Origin: Paracoccaceae bacterium
GTDB taxonomy: Bacteria; Pseudomonadota; Alphaproteobacteria; Rhodobacterales; Rhodobacteraceae
Length of the DNA stretch: 12,030 nt
Direction: 5' to 3'
Assembly (NCBI GenBank): GCA_003561595.1
Contig: PWWF01000032.1
Coordinates: forward strand, 1 to 12,030
Shown here: positions 1 through 7,261 of the stretch, in pieces
Position numbering within the stretch: position 1 is the first letter of the stretch
Layout of the letters: each line of letters starts with the position of its first letter
Notes under the pieces: model-generated
Database searches by the model: none
Told to the model about the DNA's origin: nothing
What the model saw: the letters and a program-made list of their open reading frames with translations, nothing else
Made by a program: the position numbers and the translations under genes

Positions 1-587
1 CGCCGCGCGGGGACGGGGTGGCCGATGATGACACCTATGATCTGGGGCAGGGCGCGGGGTTCTATGTCAACGCCACGCAAGCGCCCTGGGCCGCGCATTT
101 CCGGATGTGGGACTATATCAGCGATGAACTGCCCCGCGTTCTGACCGCCAATTTCGCGCTGGGTGAGGGCAGGCAGGCGATCACCGGGCATTCGATGGGC
201 GGGCATGGCGCCTTGACGCTTGCAATGCGTCTGCCGGGGCGCTTTGCCTCGGTTTCGGCCTTTGCGCCGATTGCCAATCCCAGCGAAAGCGACTGGGGCC
301 GCAAGCAGTTCAGCGCCTATCTGGGCGATGATCCGGCGCAATGGGCCGCGCATGATGCGACCTGCCTGATGCAGCAGGACGGATTCGCGGGCGAGGTGCT
401 GATCGATCAGGGCAGCAAGGACCAGTTCCTTGACCTGCTGCGTCCCGAAGCGCTGGCCCATGCCATGGCCGCGCGGCGCCAGCCGGGCGTGTTCCGCATG
501 CAGCCGGGTTATGACCACAGCTATTTCTTTGTCTCAACCTTCATCGCCGATCACATCGCCTTTCATGCAAAGGCGCTGGCGCAGTGA
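1..587 (+). CDS. fghA: S-formylglutathione hydrolase, C-terminal part (5' end outside window)
   Basis: Serine hydrolase of the esterase D family. It splits S-formylglutathione into formate and glutathione, the second step of glutathione-dependent formaldehyde detoxification in the cytoplasm. The frame is open to the left edge (first whole codon at base 3, reading PRGDGVADD), so the GTG at 18 is internal. About 194 residues are visible of a usual ~280, so the N-terminal third lies outside. The nucleophile elbow GHSMGGHGAL is visible (Ser codon at 192-194), followed by the acid region DQGSKDQFL and the catalytic His in YDHSYFF. The family signature GAGFYVNATQ is near the start. The stop overlaps the next gene by four bases. 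The usual partner, glutathione-dependent formaldehyde dehydrogenase, may lie upstream outside the window (inference). Identity is secure. Confidence 0.95.
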   Translation, partial: PRGDGVADDDTYDLGQGAGFYVNATQAPWAAHFRMWDYISDELPRVLTANFALGEGRQAITGHSMGGHGALTLAMRLPGRFASVSAFAPIANPSESDWGRKQFSAYLGDDPAQWAAHDATCLMQQDGFAGEVLIDQGSKDQFLDLLRPEALAHAMAARRQPGVFRMQPGYDHSYFFVSTFIADHIAFHAKALAQ

Positions 588-1198
588 GCGGGGTCGGCGC
601 GGTTGTTTTCGATATCGGCAATGTGCTGCTGGGCTGGGACCCGCATGCCTTCTATGACCGGGAAATCGGCGCGGTGCGCCGCAAGGCGCTGTTCGCCGAG
701 GTCGATCTGGAGGGCATGAACCTGCGCGTGGACCGTGGCGCGCCCTTGCGCGACAGCGCAATGGCGCTGGCCCGCGCGCATCCGGCATGGGCGGACGAGA
801 TCGCGATGTGGCATGACCGCTGGAGCGATATGCTGGGCCCGGTGAGCGAAGAGAATGTCGCCCTGTTGCAAGGGTTACGCGCTGCGGGTGTGCCTGTATT
901 CGCCCTGTCGAATTTCGGCGCGGACACGTTTGAAATTGCCCGCCAGCAGCACCTTTTCCTCGATATGTTTGACGAGCGTTTCATTTCCGGCCATCTGGGT
1001 GTCCTCAAGCCCGAGCCCGAAATATACGCGATTGCCGAGCGCGCGACCCGGATCGACCCCGGTGCGCTGTTCTTTATCGATGACCGCCTCGAGAATATCG
1101 AGGCCGCCGCTGCCCGTGGCTGGCAGACGCATCATTTCTCTGATCCGCGCGCCTTGCGCGATCATGTGGCATCCCTGGGGCTGGAGGTTTCGGATTGA
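584..1198 (+). CDS. HAD superfamily (subfamily IA) hydrolase, YihX-like
   Basis: A 204-residue protein of the haloacid dehalogenase superfamily, most probably a small-molecule phosphatase in the cytoplasm; the substrate cannot be read from sequence. All four HAD motifs are present: motif I VVFDIGNVLLGWD (nucleophile Asp10), motif II ALSNFG (Ser109-Asn110), motif III Lys142 in GVLKPEPEIY, and motif IV FFIDDRLENIEAA (Asp166-Asp167). Motif I reads D-x-G-N where most HAD phosphatases have D-x-D. The same D-x-G-N form occurs in the YihX (glucose-1-phosphatase) branch, so this looks like a subfamily trait and not damage. The start is GTG, sharing GTGA with the stop of fghA. Only a weak AAGG (569-572) lies upstream, so translation probably depends on coupling to fghA. 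Family is secure, specific reaction unknown. Confidence 0.9.
   Translation: MSGVGAVVFDIGNVLLGWDPHAFYDREIGAVRRKALFAEVDLEGMNLRVDRGAPLRDSAMALARAHPAWADEIAMWHDRWSDMLGPVSEENVALLQGLRAAGVPVFALSNFGADTFEIARQQHLFLDMFDERFISGHLGVLKPEPEIYAIAERATRIDPGALFFIDDRLENIEAAAARGWQTHHFSDPRALRDHVASLGLEVSD
1183..1187 (+). promoter_or_regulatory. Shine-Dalgarno site fixing a TTG start
   Basis: GGAGG lies seven bases before the TTG at 1195. This spacing is close to ideal and supports a TTG start for the mu-crystallin-family gene, inside the end of the preceding HAD gene. Confidence 0.75.
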
Positions 1199-2115
1199 GC
1201 GTTCCTTTCATTACCGACGACATCGAAAAACATCTGGACTGGCAGGAATTGATCGCCGCGCTGGAGGCAGGGCATGCGCTGCCACGCGCGGAAATTGCGG
1301 ACAGTTTTCTGTATCGTGGGCGCGATACATTGCTGTCGCGTGCGGCATGGATTGACGGGCTGGGCGCATTGGTCAAGACTGCCACGATTTTTCCCGAAAA
1401 CGCCCCGCAGGAGGTGCCGACCATAAACGGAGGCGTCGCGCTTTACTCGGACCGGAATGGTCTGCTGGATGCGATGCTGGATTTCCACCTGGTGACGAAA
1501 TGGAAAACTGCGGGTGACAGTCTGTTGGCGGCCAGCAAATTGGCCCGCCCGGACAGCCGCGCAATTACCCTGGTCGGCGCCGGGACCGTGTCGCGCAGCA
1601 TGCATGACGCCTATCGCGCGCTGTTTCCCGACGCCCGCTTTACGATCTGGAACCGATCCGCGGCATCCGCGCAGCGATTTGCGGATACGGCAGAGAATAC
1701 AGTTGCCAGCGATGATCTGGAAAGCGCCGTTCGCGGGGCCGATATCATCTGCACGGCGACGATGAGCCGCGAGCCTGTTGTCAAGGGTGAATGGCTGCAA
1801 CCCGGCCAGCATCTGGACCTGATCGGGGCGTTTCGCCCTGATATGCGCGAGGTCGATGATACCGCACTGACCCGTGCGGCGCTGTTCGTGGACAGCCGCG
1901 CGACAGTGCTGGATCATATCGGCGAGTTGAAAGACCCGCTTGCGCGCGGCGTTATTGCACCAGACCATGTGCAGGCGGACTTTTACGATCTGGACAAAAA
2001 CGCCTTCAAACGCCCGTCAGATCAGGCAATTACAATTGCAAAAAATGGCGGGGGCGCCCATCTGGACTTGATGACAGCGAATTATATATACACCAAGTGG
2101 TCGGAATATCTTTGA
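1195..2115 (+). CDS. Ornithine cyclodeaminase / mu-crystallin family NAD(P)-dependent oxidoreductase
   Basis: A 306-residue member of the ornithine cyclodeaminase/mu-crystallin family. The N-terminal part carries the substrate region YRGRDTLLSRAAW and a conserved Lys61 in GALVKTATIFPEN. A Rossmann fold follows with the dinucleotide loop LVGAGTVSRS (Gly128-Ala-Gly130). Two residues that define true ornithine cyclodeaminases appear changed by my eye alignment. The substrate-carboxylate Arg is Lys104 (WKTAGDSL), and the catalytic Asp in the usual GGD motif is Phe in IGAFRPDMREVD. The latter segment instead resembles mu-crystallin (GASRPDWRELD), a ketimine reductase. A ketimine or pyrroline-carboxylate reductase is therefore a better guess than ornithine deamination (inference). 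The start is TTG, overlapping the HAD stop as TTGA, with GGAGG seven bases upstream. It is likely the last gene of the fghA operon. Confidence 0.9.
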   Translation: MSVPFITDDIEKHLDWQELIAALEAGHALPRAEIADSFLYRGRDTLLSRAAWIDGLGALVKTATIFPENAPQEVPTINGGVALYSDRNGLLDAMLDFHLVTKWKTAGDSLLAASKLARPDSRAITLVGAGTVSRSMHDAYRALFPDARFTIWNRSAASAQRFADTAENTVASDDLESAVRGADIICTATMSREPVVKGEWLQPGQHLDLIGAFRPDMREVDDTALTRAALFVDSRATVLDHIGELKDPLARGVIAPDHVQADFYDLDKNAFKRPSDQAITIAKNGGGAHLDLMTANYIYTKWSEYL

Positions 2116-2121
2116 AAGCAG

Positions 2122-2150
2122 TTGAACTTTTCACAGGTTTGCGCTTGATG
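2122..2150 (+). promoter_or_regulatory. Possible weak promoter for hvrA
   Basis: In the 66-base gap before hvrA, TTGAAC (2122-2127) and TTGATG (2145-2150) are 17 bases apart. The -35 match is fair and the -10 match is poor. This is a candidate only. An AT-rich patch at about 2080-2093, inside the end of the preceding gene, is an alternative site. Confidence 0.2.
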
Positions 2151-2181
2151 AACGAACCGCATTTCAGAATGGGAGCAAGGA

Positions 2182-2496
2182 ATGAGCGTTGATCTGAATG
2201 AAATGGAGCTTTCCGAGTTGAAAAAGCTTCAGAAAGACGTGACCAAGGCAATCGAGAGTTACGAGGACCGCAAGCGCAAGGAAGCGCTTGCTGAAGTCGA
2301 TGCTCTGGCACGCGAGCGCGGATTTACGATTGAGCAGCTTGTCGGTGTCGCCCCGACGCGTAGCCGTAAACCTGTTGCACCGAAATATGCCAACCCGGCT
2401 GATCCGTCGCAAACCTGGACCGGGCGCGGGCGCAAGCCGAAATGGGTCGTGGCAGCACTGAACGCAGGCAAGACGCTCGACGACCTGGCGATTTGA
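2182..2496 (+). CDS. hvrA: H-NS-like nucleoid-associated regulator (HvrA family)
   Basis: A 104-residue DNA-binding protein of the H-NS histone family, closest in appearance to HvrA. In Rhodobacter, HvrA is a trans-acting regulator of photosynthesis genes and also affects nitrogen fixation genes. Residues 4-48 form a charged helical oligomerisation region (MELSELKKLQKDVTKAIESY and on). The C-terminal DNA-binding domain has the family core TWTGRGRKPKW (residues 78-88), preceded by PKYANP. The length is typical. ATG at 2182 is preceded by GGGAG (2171-2175) with six bases spacing. Its stop overlaps a TTG start of the membrane-protein gene, so the two are probably co-transcribed. Whether this organism is phototrophic cannot be told from the window. 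The family is secure; the symbol assumes orthology to HvrA. Confidence 0.88.
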   Translation: MSVDLNEMELSELKKLQKDVTKAIESYEDRKRKEALAEVDALARERGFTIEQLVGVAPTRSRKPVAPKYANPADPSQTWTGRGRKPKWVVAALNAGKTLDDLAI

Positions 2497-3401
2497 GCGA
2501 ACGATTTGAAACTCTGCGCAAGGTTTACAACTTTGCGCGCGTCTTTCTCGAGGCTATGCGGAAACGCAATATCGGGCTGCTTTCGGCAGGGGTCGCGTTT
2601 TTCGCGCTACTGGCGTTATTCCCCGGTATTGCGGCGCTGATTTCGGTCTTTGGTGTCTTTGCGGACCCGCTGGTCATTCAGGATCAGCTTTCGTTCTTCG
2701 AGGACTTTCTGCCGCCGGATGCCTATGTCCTGCTCAGCAATCAGATCACGCGGTTGGTCTGGGCGAATGAGGGGGCGCTGGGCTGGGCCAGTATTGTGTC
2801 GATCCTGATTGCGCTGTTTCTGGCGCGGCGCGGGGTCGACGCGATGCTGGTGGGGATCAACGCCATTCACCGCACGCCGCACCGCCCCGGCTGGTTGCAT
2901 GCGCTGCGCGTGCTGGGCATGACCCTGGGCATGTTGCTGGCAGGGATCGTGGCGCTGTTATCGGTGCTGGTGCTGCCCGTCATCCTGGCGATCTTTCCGC
3001 TGGCCGGGCTGCGCGGCATCGTGGTGGAGCTTGGGCGCTGGGCCTTGTCGCTGGGGCTGGTGGTCATGTGGATATGGCTGTTCTACCGGATCGGCCCCAA
3101 CCATGAAAAAGGCACTCGCCCACCTATGGCGCCGGGCCTGACACTGGCGATGACGCTGTGGATCAGCGCGTCAGTCGGGTTTTCCTACTACCTGCAGAAC
3201 TTCGGCAATTATAATGAGGTTTACGGCTCTCTTGGTGCCGTGGTCGCGCTGTTGATGTGGTTCTATATTTCGGCCTATGCGGTCCTGATCGGCGGGGTGC
3301 TGAACGCCACTTTGCATGACATGCGCGCCCGCAGACAGAGTGAGGAAACCCGCGTGGTCACCCCCATGTCGGATGAAACCGCCCCGCAGGCGACAGAGTA
3401 A
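2493..3401 (+). CDS. YihY/BrkB family inner-membrane protein
   Basis: An integral membrane protein of the YihY/virulence factor BrkB family (once misassigned as ribonuclease BN), with about six transmembrane segments. Molecular function is not established. Hydrophobic stretches are clear: GLLSAGVAFFALLALFPGI, the segments after GWASIVSILIALFLA, GMLLAGIVALLSVLVLPVIL and the C-terminal pair. The family signatures YNEVYGSLGAVVALLMWFY and a final GGVLNATL are present. I place the start at TTG 2493, which overlaps the hvrA stop as TTGA and gives 302 residues with a normal short N-terminus. An in-frame ATG at 2442 would add 17 residues overlapping hvrA, and neither has a good ribosome site, so the start is uncertain. 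The last 44 bases overlap the convergent map gene. The ~20-residue tail after the last membrane segment is polar. Confidence 0.88.
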   Translation: MSERFETLRKVYNFARVFLEAMRKRNIGLLSAGVAFFALLALFPGIAALISVFGVFADPLVIQDQLSFFEDFLPPDAYVLLSNQITRLVWANEGALGWASIVSILIALFLARRGVDAMLVGINAIHRTPHRPGWLHALRVLGMTLGMLLAGIVALLSVLVLPVILAIFPLAGLRGIVVELGRWALSLGLVVMWIWLFYRIGPNHEKGTRPPMAPGLTLAMTLWISASVGFSYYLQNFGNYNEVYGSLGAVVALLMWFYISAYAVLIGGVLNATLHDMRARRQSEETRVVTPMSDETAPQATE

Positions 3402-4170
3402 AGATATCGAACCCGTCGGCGGTCACGCCGATGGCGTGTTCGAACTGCGCCGACAGCGACTTGTCGCGGGTCACGGCGGTCCAGTCATCCGACAGGACCT
3501 TGGTTTCGGGGCGGCCCAGATTCACCATCGGCTCGATGGTAAAGAACATCCCCTCTTCCAGACGCGGCCCGTGGCCTGCGCGCCCGTAATGCAGCACATT
3601 GGGCGGGGCATGGAACACCCGGCCCAGCCCGTGGCCGCAGAAATCGCGGACAACAGACATGCGTTGGCTTTCGACATAGGACTGGATCGCATGGCCGATA
3701 TCGCCAAAGGTGTTGCCGGGGCGGACCGCATCGATCCCCAGCATCAGCGCGTCATGGGTGACCTGGATCAGGCGCTCGGCCTTGCGCGACAGCTTGCCTG
3801 CCACATACATGCGCGACGTGTCACCATACCAGCCATCCAGCACGACCGTCACATCGATATTCAGGATATCGCCATCCTTGAGCATCTTGTCACCGGGAAT
3901 GCCGTGGCAGACAACGTGATTGACGGAGATGCAGCTTGCATGCTGATACCCCCGATACCCGATCGTGGCAGAGGTCGCGCCCCCCTCTTCGACCATATTG
4001 GTGATAAGGCGATCAATTTCTGCGGTGGTCTGGCCGGGAAAGACATGCGCAGCGATCCGGTCGAGGATGGAGGCCGCCAGATGCCCGGCTGCATGCATAC
4101 CTGCGAAATCCGCAGGTTTGTGGATGCGAATACCCTCTCGGGTCACCCGGCCGTCATGCTTGTCATCCAA
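3358..4170 (-). CDS. map: Type I methionine aminopeptidase
   Basis: Removes the initiator methionine from nascent proteins at the ribosome; a cytoplasmic dinuclear metalloprotease. The 270-residue protein carries the complete pita-bread active site. Metal ligands are Asp106 (NIDVTVVLDGWYGD), Asp117 (DTSRMY), His180 (GHGLGRVFH), Glu213 (FFTIEPMV) and Glu244 (SAQFEHAIG), with His89 in VVCHGIPG. I place the start at TTG 4170, giving DDKHDGRVTREGIRIH as in related alphaproteobacterial enzymes. GGAG (plus-strand 4178-4181) lies seven bases upstream. The open frame continues up to 4221 but the extra 17 residues look non-native. There is no N-terminal zinc-finger extension, as usual for bacteria. 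It faces yihY and overlaps its last 44 bases, and is divergent from the hybrid kinase gene. Confidence 0.95.
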   Translation of the reverse strand: MDDKHDGRVTREGIRIHKPADFAGMHAAGHLAASILDRIAAHVFPGQTTAEIDRLITNMVEEGGATSATIGYRGYQHASCISVNHVVCHGIPGDKMLKDGDILNIDVTVVLDGWYGDTSRMYVAGKLSRKAERLIQVTHDALMLGIDAVRPGNTFGDIGHAIQSYVESQRMSVVRDFCGHGLGRVFHAPPNVLHYGRAGHGPRLEEGMFFTIEPMVNLGRPETKVLSDDWTAVTRDKSLSAQFEHAIGVTADGFDIFTLSPAGRFHPTWG

Positions 4171-4177
4171 GGCTAAA

Positions 4178-4181
4178 CTCC
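4178..4181 (-). promoter_or_regulatory. Shine-Dalgarno site fixing the map TTG start
   Basis: Minus-strand GGAG seven bases before TTG 4170. It favours this start over the ATG at 4221, which would add residues not expected in the family. Confidence 0.6.
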
Positions 4182-4217
4182 GCTTTTCTTGCGCCTTGCG
4201 GCAACATAGAATGCGTG

Positions 4218-4261
4218 GCAACAGAAAACCAGACCGCGCCGGGCGGTTTTGTCCCTGTTGC
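4218..4261. repeat. Nested imperfect inverted repeat in the map/kinase divergent region
   Basis: Outer arms are GCAACAG (4218-4224) and CTGTTGC (4255-4261). Inner arms are ACCGC (4233-4237) and GCGGT (4243-4247) around a five-base loop, followed on the plus strand by TTTTG. The outer and inner dyads are centred within half a base of each other (near 4240). It could be an operator, a leader hairpin or a weak terminator-like structure. Arms of this length can arise by chance in GC-rich DNA. Confidence 0.4.
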
Positions 4262-4274
4262 GTGCAGCATGCCT

Positions 4275-4313
4275 GAACCGGCCAACAGCAATGCCCGGCA
4301 TCCGTGCCGGTTC
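4275..4313. repeat. Concentric palindrome upstream of the hybrid kinase
   Basis: Outer arms are GAACCGGC (4275-4282) and GCCGGTTC (4306-4313). Inner arms are ATGCC (4290-4294) and GGCAT (4296-4300) around a single C. The two dyad centres are at 4294 and 4295. It ends 35 bases before the kinase ATG. The one-base inner loop suits a DNA-binding protein site better than an RNA hairpin. Confidence 0.45.
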
Positions 4314-4348
4314 CGGCGGCAAATGTATCGCAGAAGGATCGCGCCGAT

Positions 4349-7261
4349 ATGGAAGATGCCAGCGATTTCCTGCATCAACATCTGACCACTGACGAGCTTC
4401 TGGCTATGTCGGCAGAGTTTGCCAGGGCGCAAGGGTTGCTGCAGTCGCGGATCGGCCCGATCAGCCCGATCCTGGATGATATCCTGGAAATCATCGGCAA
4501 GGCGGGCAAGGCCGACCGCGCCTATCTGTTCATGGTGCGCGACGCGGCCTTTATCCAGAACACGCATGAATGGAGCCGCCCTGGCGTCGCGCCCATGCGC
4601 GATGAGTTGCAACAGGTGCCCCTGTCGGTCGGAGAGCGCGTCTGGTCTGCCATGCGCTGCAACGGTGTTTTCCTGTGCCCGGATGTCAGTGCCATGGCCT
4701 GTGGGTCAGAGTTTCGCCAGATCCTCGTGGATCAGCATATTCAGGCGCTGATTCTCGCGCCGCTCTGGGATGGGCAGGCGCTGCGTGGCTTCATCGGGCT
4801 GGATTATGTTTGCAAGACGCATCATTTCAACGAACTCGAGCAGAACCTGATTGTCGGATTTGCTGCGACACTGGATCTGGCTCTGCGCAATGAAGAGAAA
4901 CAGAGCCTCAATTATCGCCTGAGCGGTGATCTGGAAACACTTCGGGGGCGCATGGCGGCCATGGTTGCGGGGCTGCCGGAGCTTCTGGTGGAAACGGATA
5001 CACGGGGCATCATCACGGCGTTTCATCAGAGCAATCCGCGTAGCTTTGACCTGCAGCCCGAAGATGTTATCGGCAAACCGCCGGAAGCGATTGTTCCCGA
5101 CAGTGTTGCACGGGTCGTGCGCGTCGCAATGGCAGAGGCCCGCGAGAGCGGATGGTCGGAAACACGTTCCTACAGTCTGCACGTCGAAGGCGAACGCAGA
5201 CGCTTCGGCTTGCATGTCAGTGCGCGACGGGACCGACCTGATGCACCGGTCAGCGGTTTCGTTCATGTGGTGCGCGATATCACCCAAAGCTATGAGCAGG
5301 ACAACCTGATCCGGCGGCTGGTCCGCGTTGTGGAACACACATCCAACATGATCTTTCTGGCTGACGCCGAGGGCTTCATCACATGGATGAACCCGGCTGC
5401 CATGGACCGCACGGGCGTGTCACTGGAACAGGCCGCAGGCAAACAACCGACCGATATCCTGCGGCTGGGGCAGTCAAACCCCGAAGTGCTGGACGATATC
5501 TGCGCCACGCTCGCCGGCGGGGCCGAGGTCAGGGAAGAGGTGCGCGCCATCGACAAGCACGGCGCGCCCTATTGGGTCAGCCTGAACATGCGGCCTCTGT
5601 ATGGTCCCGATGGCAGATGGGAAGCCTTCATGGTCGTCGCGACCGATATCACGCGGCACAAGCTTGCAGAAGCCCGGGCCATGCGCGATCGCATCTGTGT
5701 TTTTGATGCATCGCGAGACGGCATCTGCATCAGCCAGGCCGATGGCCGCCTGACCTATATGAACCCGGTCTTGCGCGCGATGCTGGGCGTTGCGCAGGAC
5801 ACTCAGATTGAAACGCATTATTGGCACGATTTCACGCCGGACTATTTCAATGAGCATGTTCCAAGGATCTTGCCCCAGCTTTATGCAACGGGGCATTGGG
5901 ATGGTGAGGTCGTCCTCAGTGTGCCCGACCTTCCGGAACGCACGCTGGAACTGTCCATCAGCGTGCAGGATGATGCAAGCTTCCTGACAATCTCGCGCGA
6001 GGTGACGGCCCGGAAACAGGCCGAGAAGGATCAGGCGCTGCTGCGTGAACAGTTGCAGATCGCACAGAGCCGTCAGCTTGTCGCGCAACTGGCGGGCGGG
6101 TTGGCGCATGATGTCGCGAATGTCCTGTCCGTCCTGGCGCACGGGGCCGAGGCGCTGAAGCGGGACGCCACGCCGCTGGCGCTGGAGAACATCTCGCGGA
6201 TCGAGGCCGCCACCGAACAGGCGCAATCGCTGGTGCGCAACCTGACGCGACTGGACCAGCGGCGGCAGGACCGAGTCGCGCTGGACCTGCCGCAAGTGCT
6301 CAGAGAGGGCGCCGCCCTGATACGCCCCAGCCTGGCGCAAGGCACGAGCCTGACGCTGACGATGCCCGAGACCGGCCTGCAGATCCTTGGTGACAAGACC
6401 TCGGCCATGCAGGTCGTGCTGAACCTGATGCTGAACGCCCGCGACGCGCTGAACAGCGTCCGCGTGGGCCGCAAGGATCAGAAGGGGCGGATTTCGGTTC
6501 GCCTGTCACAGGCACCTGTCCGTGACAGCATCAAACAGTCCGATTTCGGCGTGATCCTTGCCGGGCAGCCCTATGCGCTGATCGAGATATCGGATACCGG
6601 CCCCGGCATCGCCGAATGTCAGCGCGACCACATCCTGCAGCCCTATTTCACCACCAAGGGGCAGAAGGGCAGCGGCCTGGGGCTGGCCATCGTCGGCGAT
6701 ATCCTGCTGCAGAATGACGCGGCACTGACTGTCCGGTCCAGCCCTGCTGCCGGAACCACGATGCAGGTTTACTGGCCACTCGCGCCCGAAGATCACGTCC
6801 CGTCCGGCGCGGCACCAGTCACATGCTCGGAGCCGCTTGCGGGTATGCGCGTGCTGCTGGTCGATAATGACGACGCTGCGCTGATGCAGCTTGAACGGAT
6901 GCTTGCCGCGGCGGGGGCGGAAACGGCAAGCTGTATCGACCCGCGCGAGGCGATCGCCGCCGTCGCAGCCGCCCCGGATGAATGGGACGCGGTGGTGACC
7001 GACCATCAGATGGGCGCGATGACCGGAATCGATCTGGCCTTCAAGTTGAGCTCGATACGCGATTCATTGCCCGTCATTCTGGTCACTGGCGGAAACAGAT
7101 TGTATGTTTCAGCGTTTTTAGGGCAAAGTAAGGTCGCATTGACGTTACGTAAGCCGGTTTCCGGGTCTGTGCTTGTTTCAGTGCTTTTTGATCTGAAATT
7201 ACGCAATGCACTGTCGACAAGGAAGCTGGACATCTTGGATGCGTCTACTGATCGCGGATGA
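4349..7261 (+). CDS. GAF/PAS hybrid sensor histidine kinase with receiver domain
   Basis: A 970-residue hybrid kinase with no obvious transmembrane segment or signal peptide, so probably a cytoplasmic sensor. Order: GAF-like domain (about 38-180), three PAS domains (about 200-312, 322-440 and 448-555), coiled linker, dimerisation/phosphoacceptor domain with His587 (LAGGLAHDVANVL), then a catalytic ATPase domain. The ATPase domain shows the N box (Asn692 to Asp699, LNLMLNARDA), DTGPG (749-753), PYFTTK and GSGLGLAIV. A C-terminal receiver has phosphoacceptor Asp885 (VVTDHQMGAMTG) and Lys in LRKP. The receiver acidic pair reads DN (LLVDNDD). The second PAS looks vaguely LOV-like but has no flavin-binding Cys. 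The ligand or signal is unknown. ATG 4349 follows GAAGGA (4333-4338); an in-frame GTG at 4304 is less likely. The end overlaps the response-regulator gene by 23 bases. Confidence 0.93.
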   Translation: MEDASDFLHQHLTTDELLAMSAEFARAQGLLQSRIGPISPILDDILEIIGKAGKADRAYLFMVRDAAFIQNTHEWSRPGVAPMRDELQQVPLSVGERVWSAMRCNGVFLCPDVSAMACGSEFRQILVDQHIQALILAPLWDGQALRGFIGLDYVCKTHHFNELEQNLIVGFAATLDLALRNEEKQSLNYRLSGDLETLRGRMAAMVAGLPELLVETDTRGIITAFHQSNPRSFDLQPEDVIGKPPEAIVPDSVARVVRVAMAEARESGWSETRSYSLHVEGERRRFGLHVSARRDRPDAPVSGFVHVVRDITQSYEQDNLIRRLVRVVEHTSNMIFLADAEGFITWMNPAAMDRTGVSLEQAAGKQPTDILRLGQSNPEVLDDICATLAGGAEVREEVRAIDKHGAPYWVSLNMRPLYGPDGRWEAFMVVATDITRHKLAEARAMRDRICVFDASRDGICISQADGRLTYMNPVLRAMLGVAQDTQIETHYWHDFTPDYFNEHVPRILPQLYATGHWDGEVVLSVPDLPERTLELSISVQDDASFLTISREVTARKQAEKDQALLREQLQIAQSRQLVAQLAGGLAHDVANVLSVLAHGAEALKRDATPLALENISRIEAATEQAQSLVRNLTRLDQRRQDRVALDLPQVLREGAALIRPSLAQGTSLTLTMPETGLQILGDKTSAMQVVLNLMLNARDALNSVRVGRKDQKGRISVRLSQAPVRDSIKQSDFGVILAGQPYALIEISDTGPGIAECQRDHILQPYFTTKGQKGSGLGLAIVGDILLQNDAALTVRSSPAAGTTMQVYWPLAPEDHVPSGAAPVTCSEPLAGMRVLLVDNDDAALMQLERMLAAAGAETASCIDPREAIAAVAAAPDEWDAVVTDHQMGAMTGIDLAFKLSSIRDSLPVILVTGGNRLYVSAFLGQSKVALTLRKPVSGSVLVSVLFDLKLRNALSTRKLDILDASTDRG

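Noticed and set aside
1162..1968. 268-codon minus-strand frame opposite the mu-crystallin-family gene
   Set aside because: The plus-strand frame carries the dinucleotide-binding loop and family motifs. The antisense product is unrecognisable.
3316..4176. 286-codon plus-strand frame opposite map
   Set aside because: Shadow of map, whose full set of metal ligands is on the other strand. No domain is seen in the antisense product.
5340..5660. Second PAS domain of the kinase as a blue-light LOV domain
   Set aside because: The spacing looks LOV-like, but the flavin-adduct Cys motif is missing (GKQPTDILRLG in its place).
5474..6340. 288-codon minus-strand frame opposite the kinase
   Set aside because: Shadow of PAS and phosphoacceptor domains that are intact on the plus strand.
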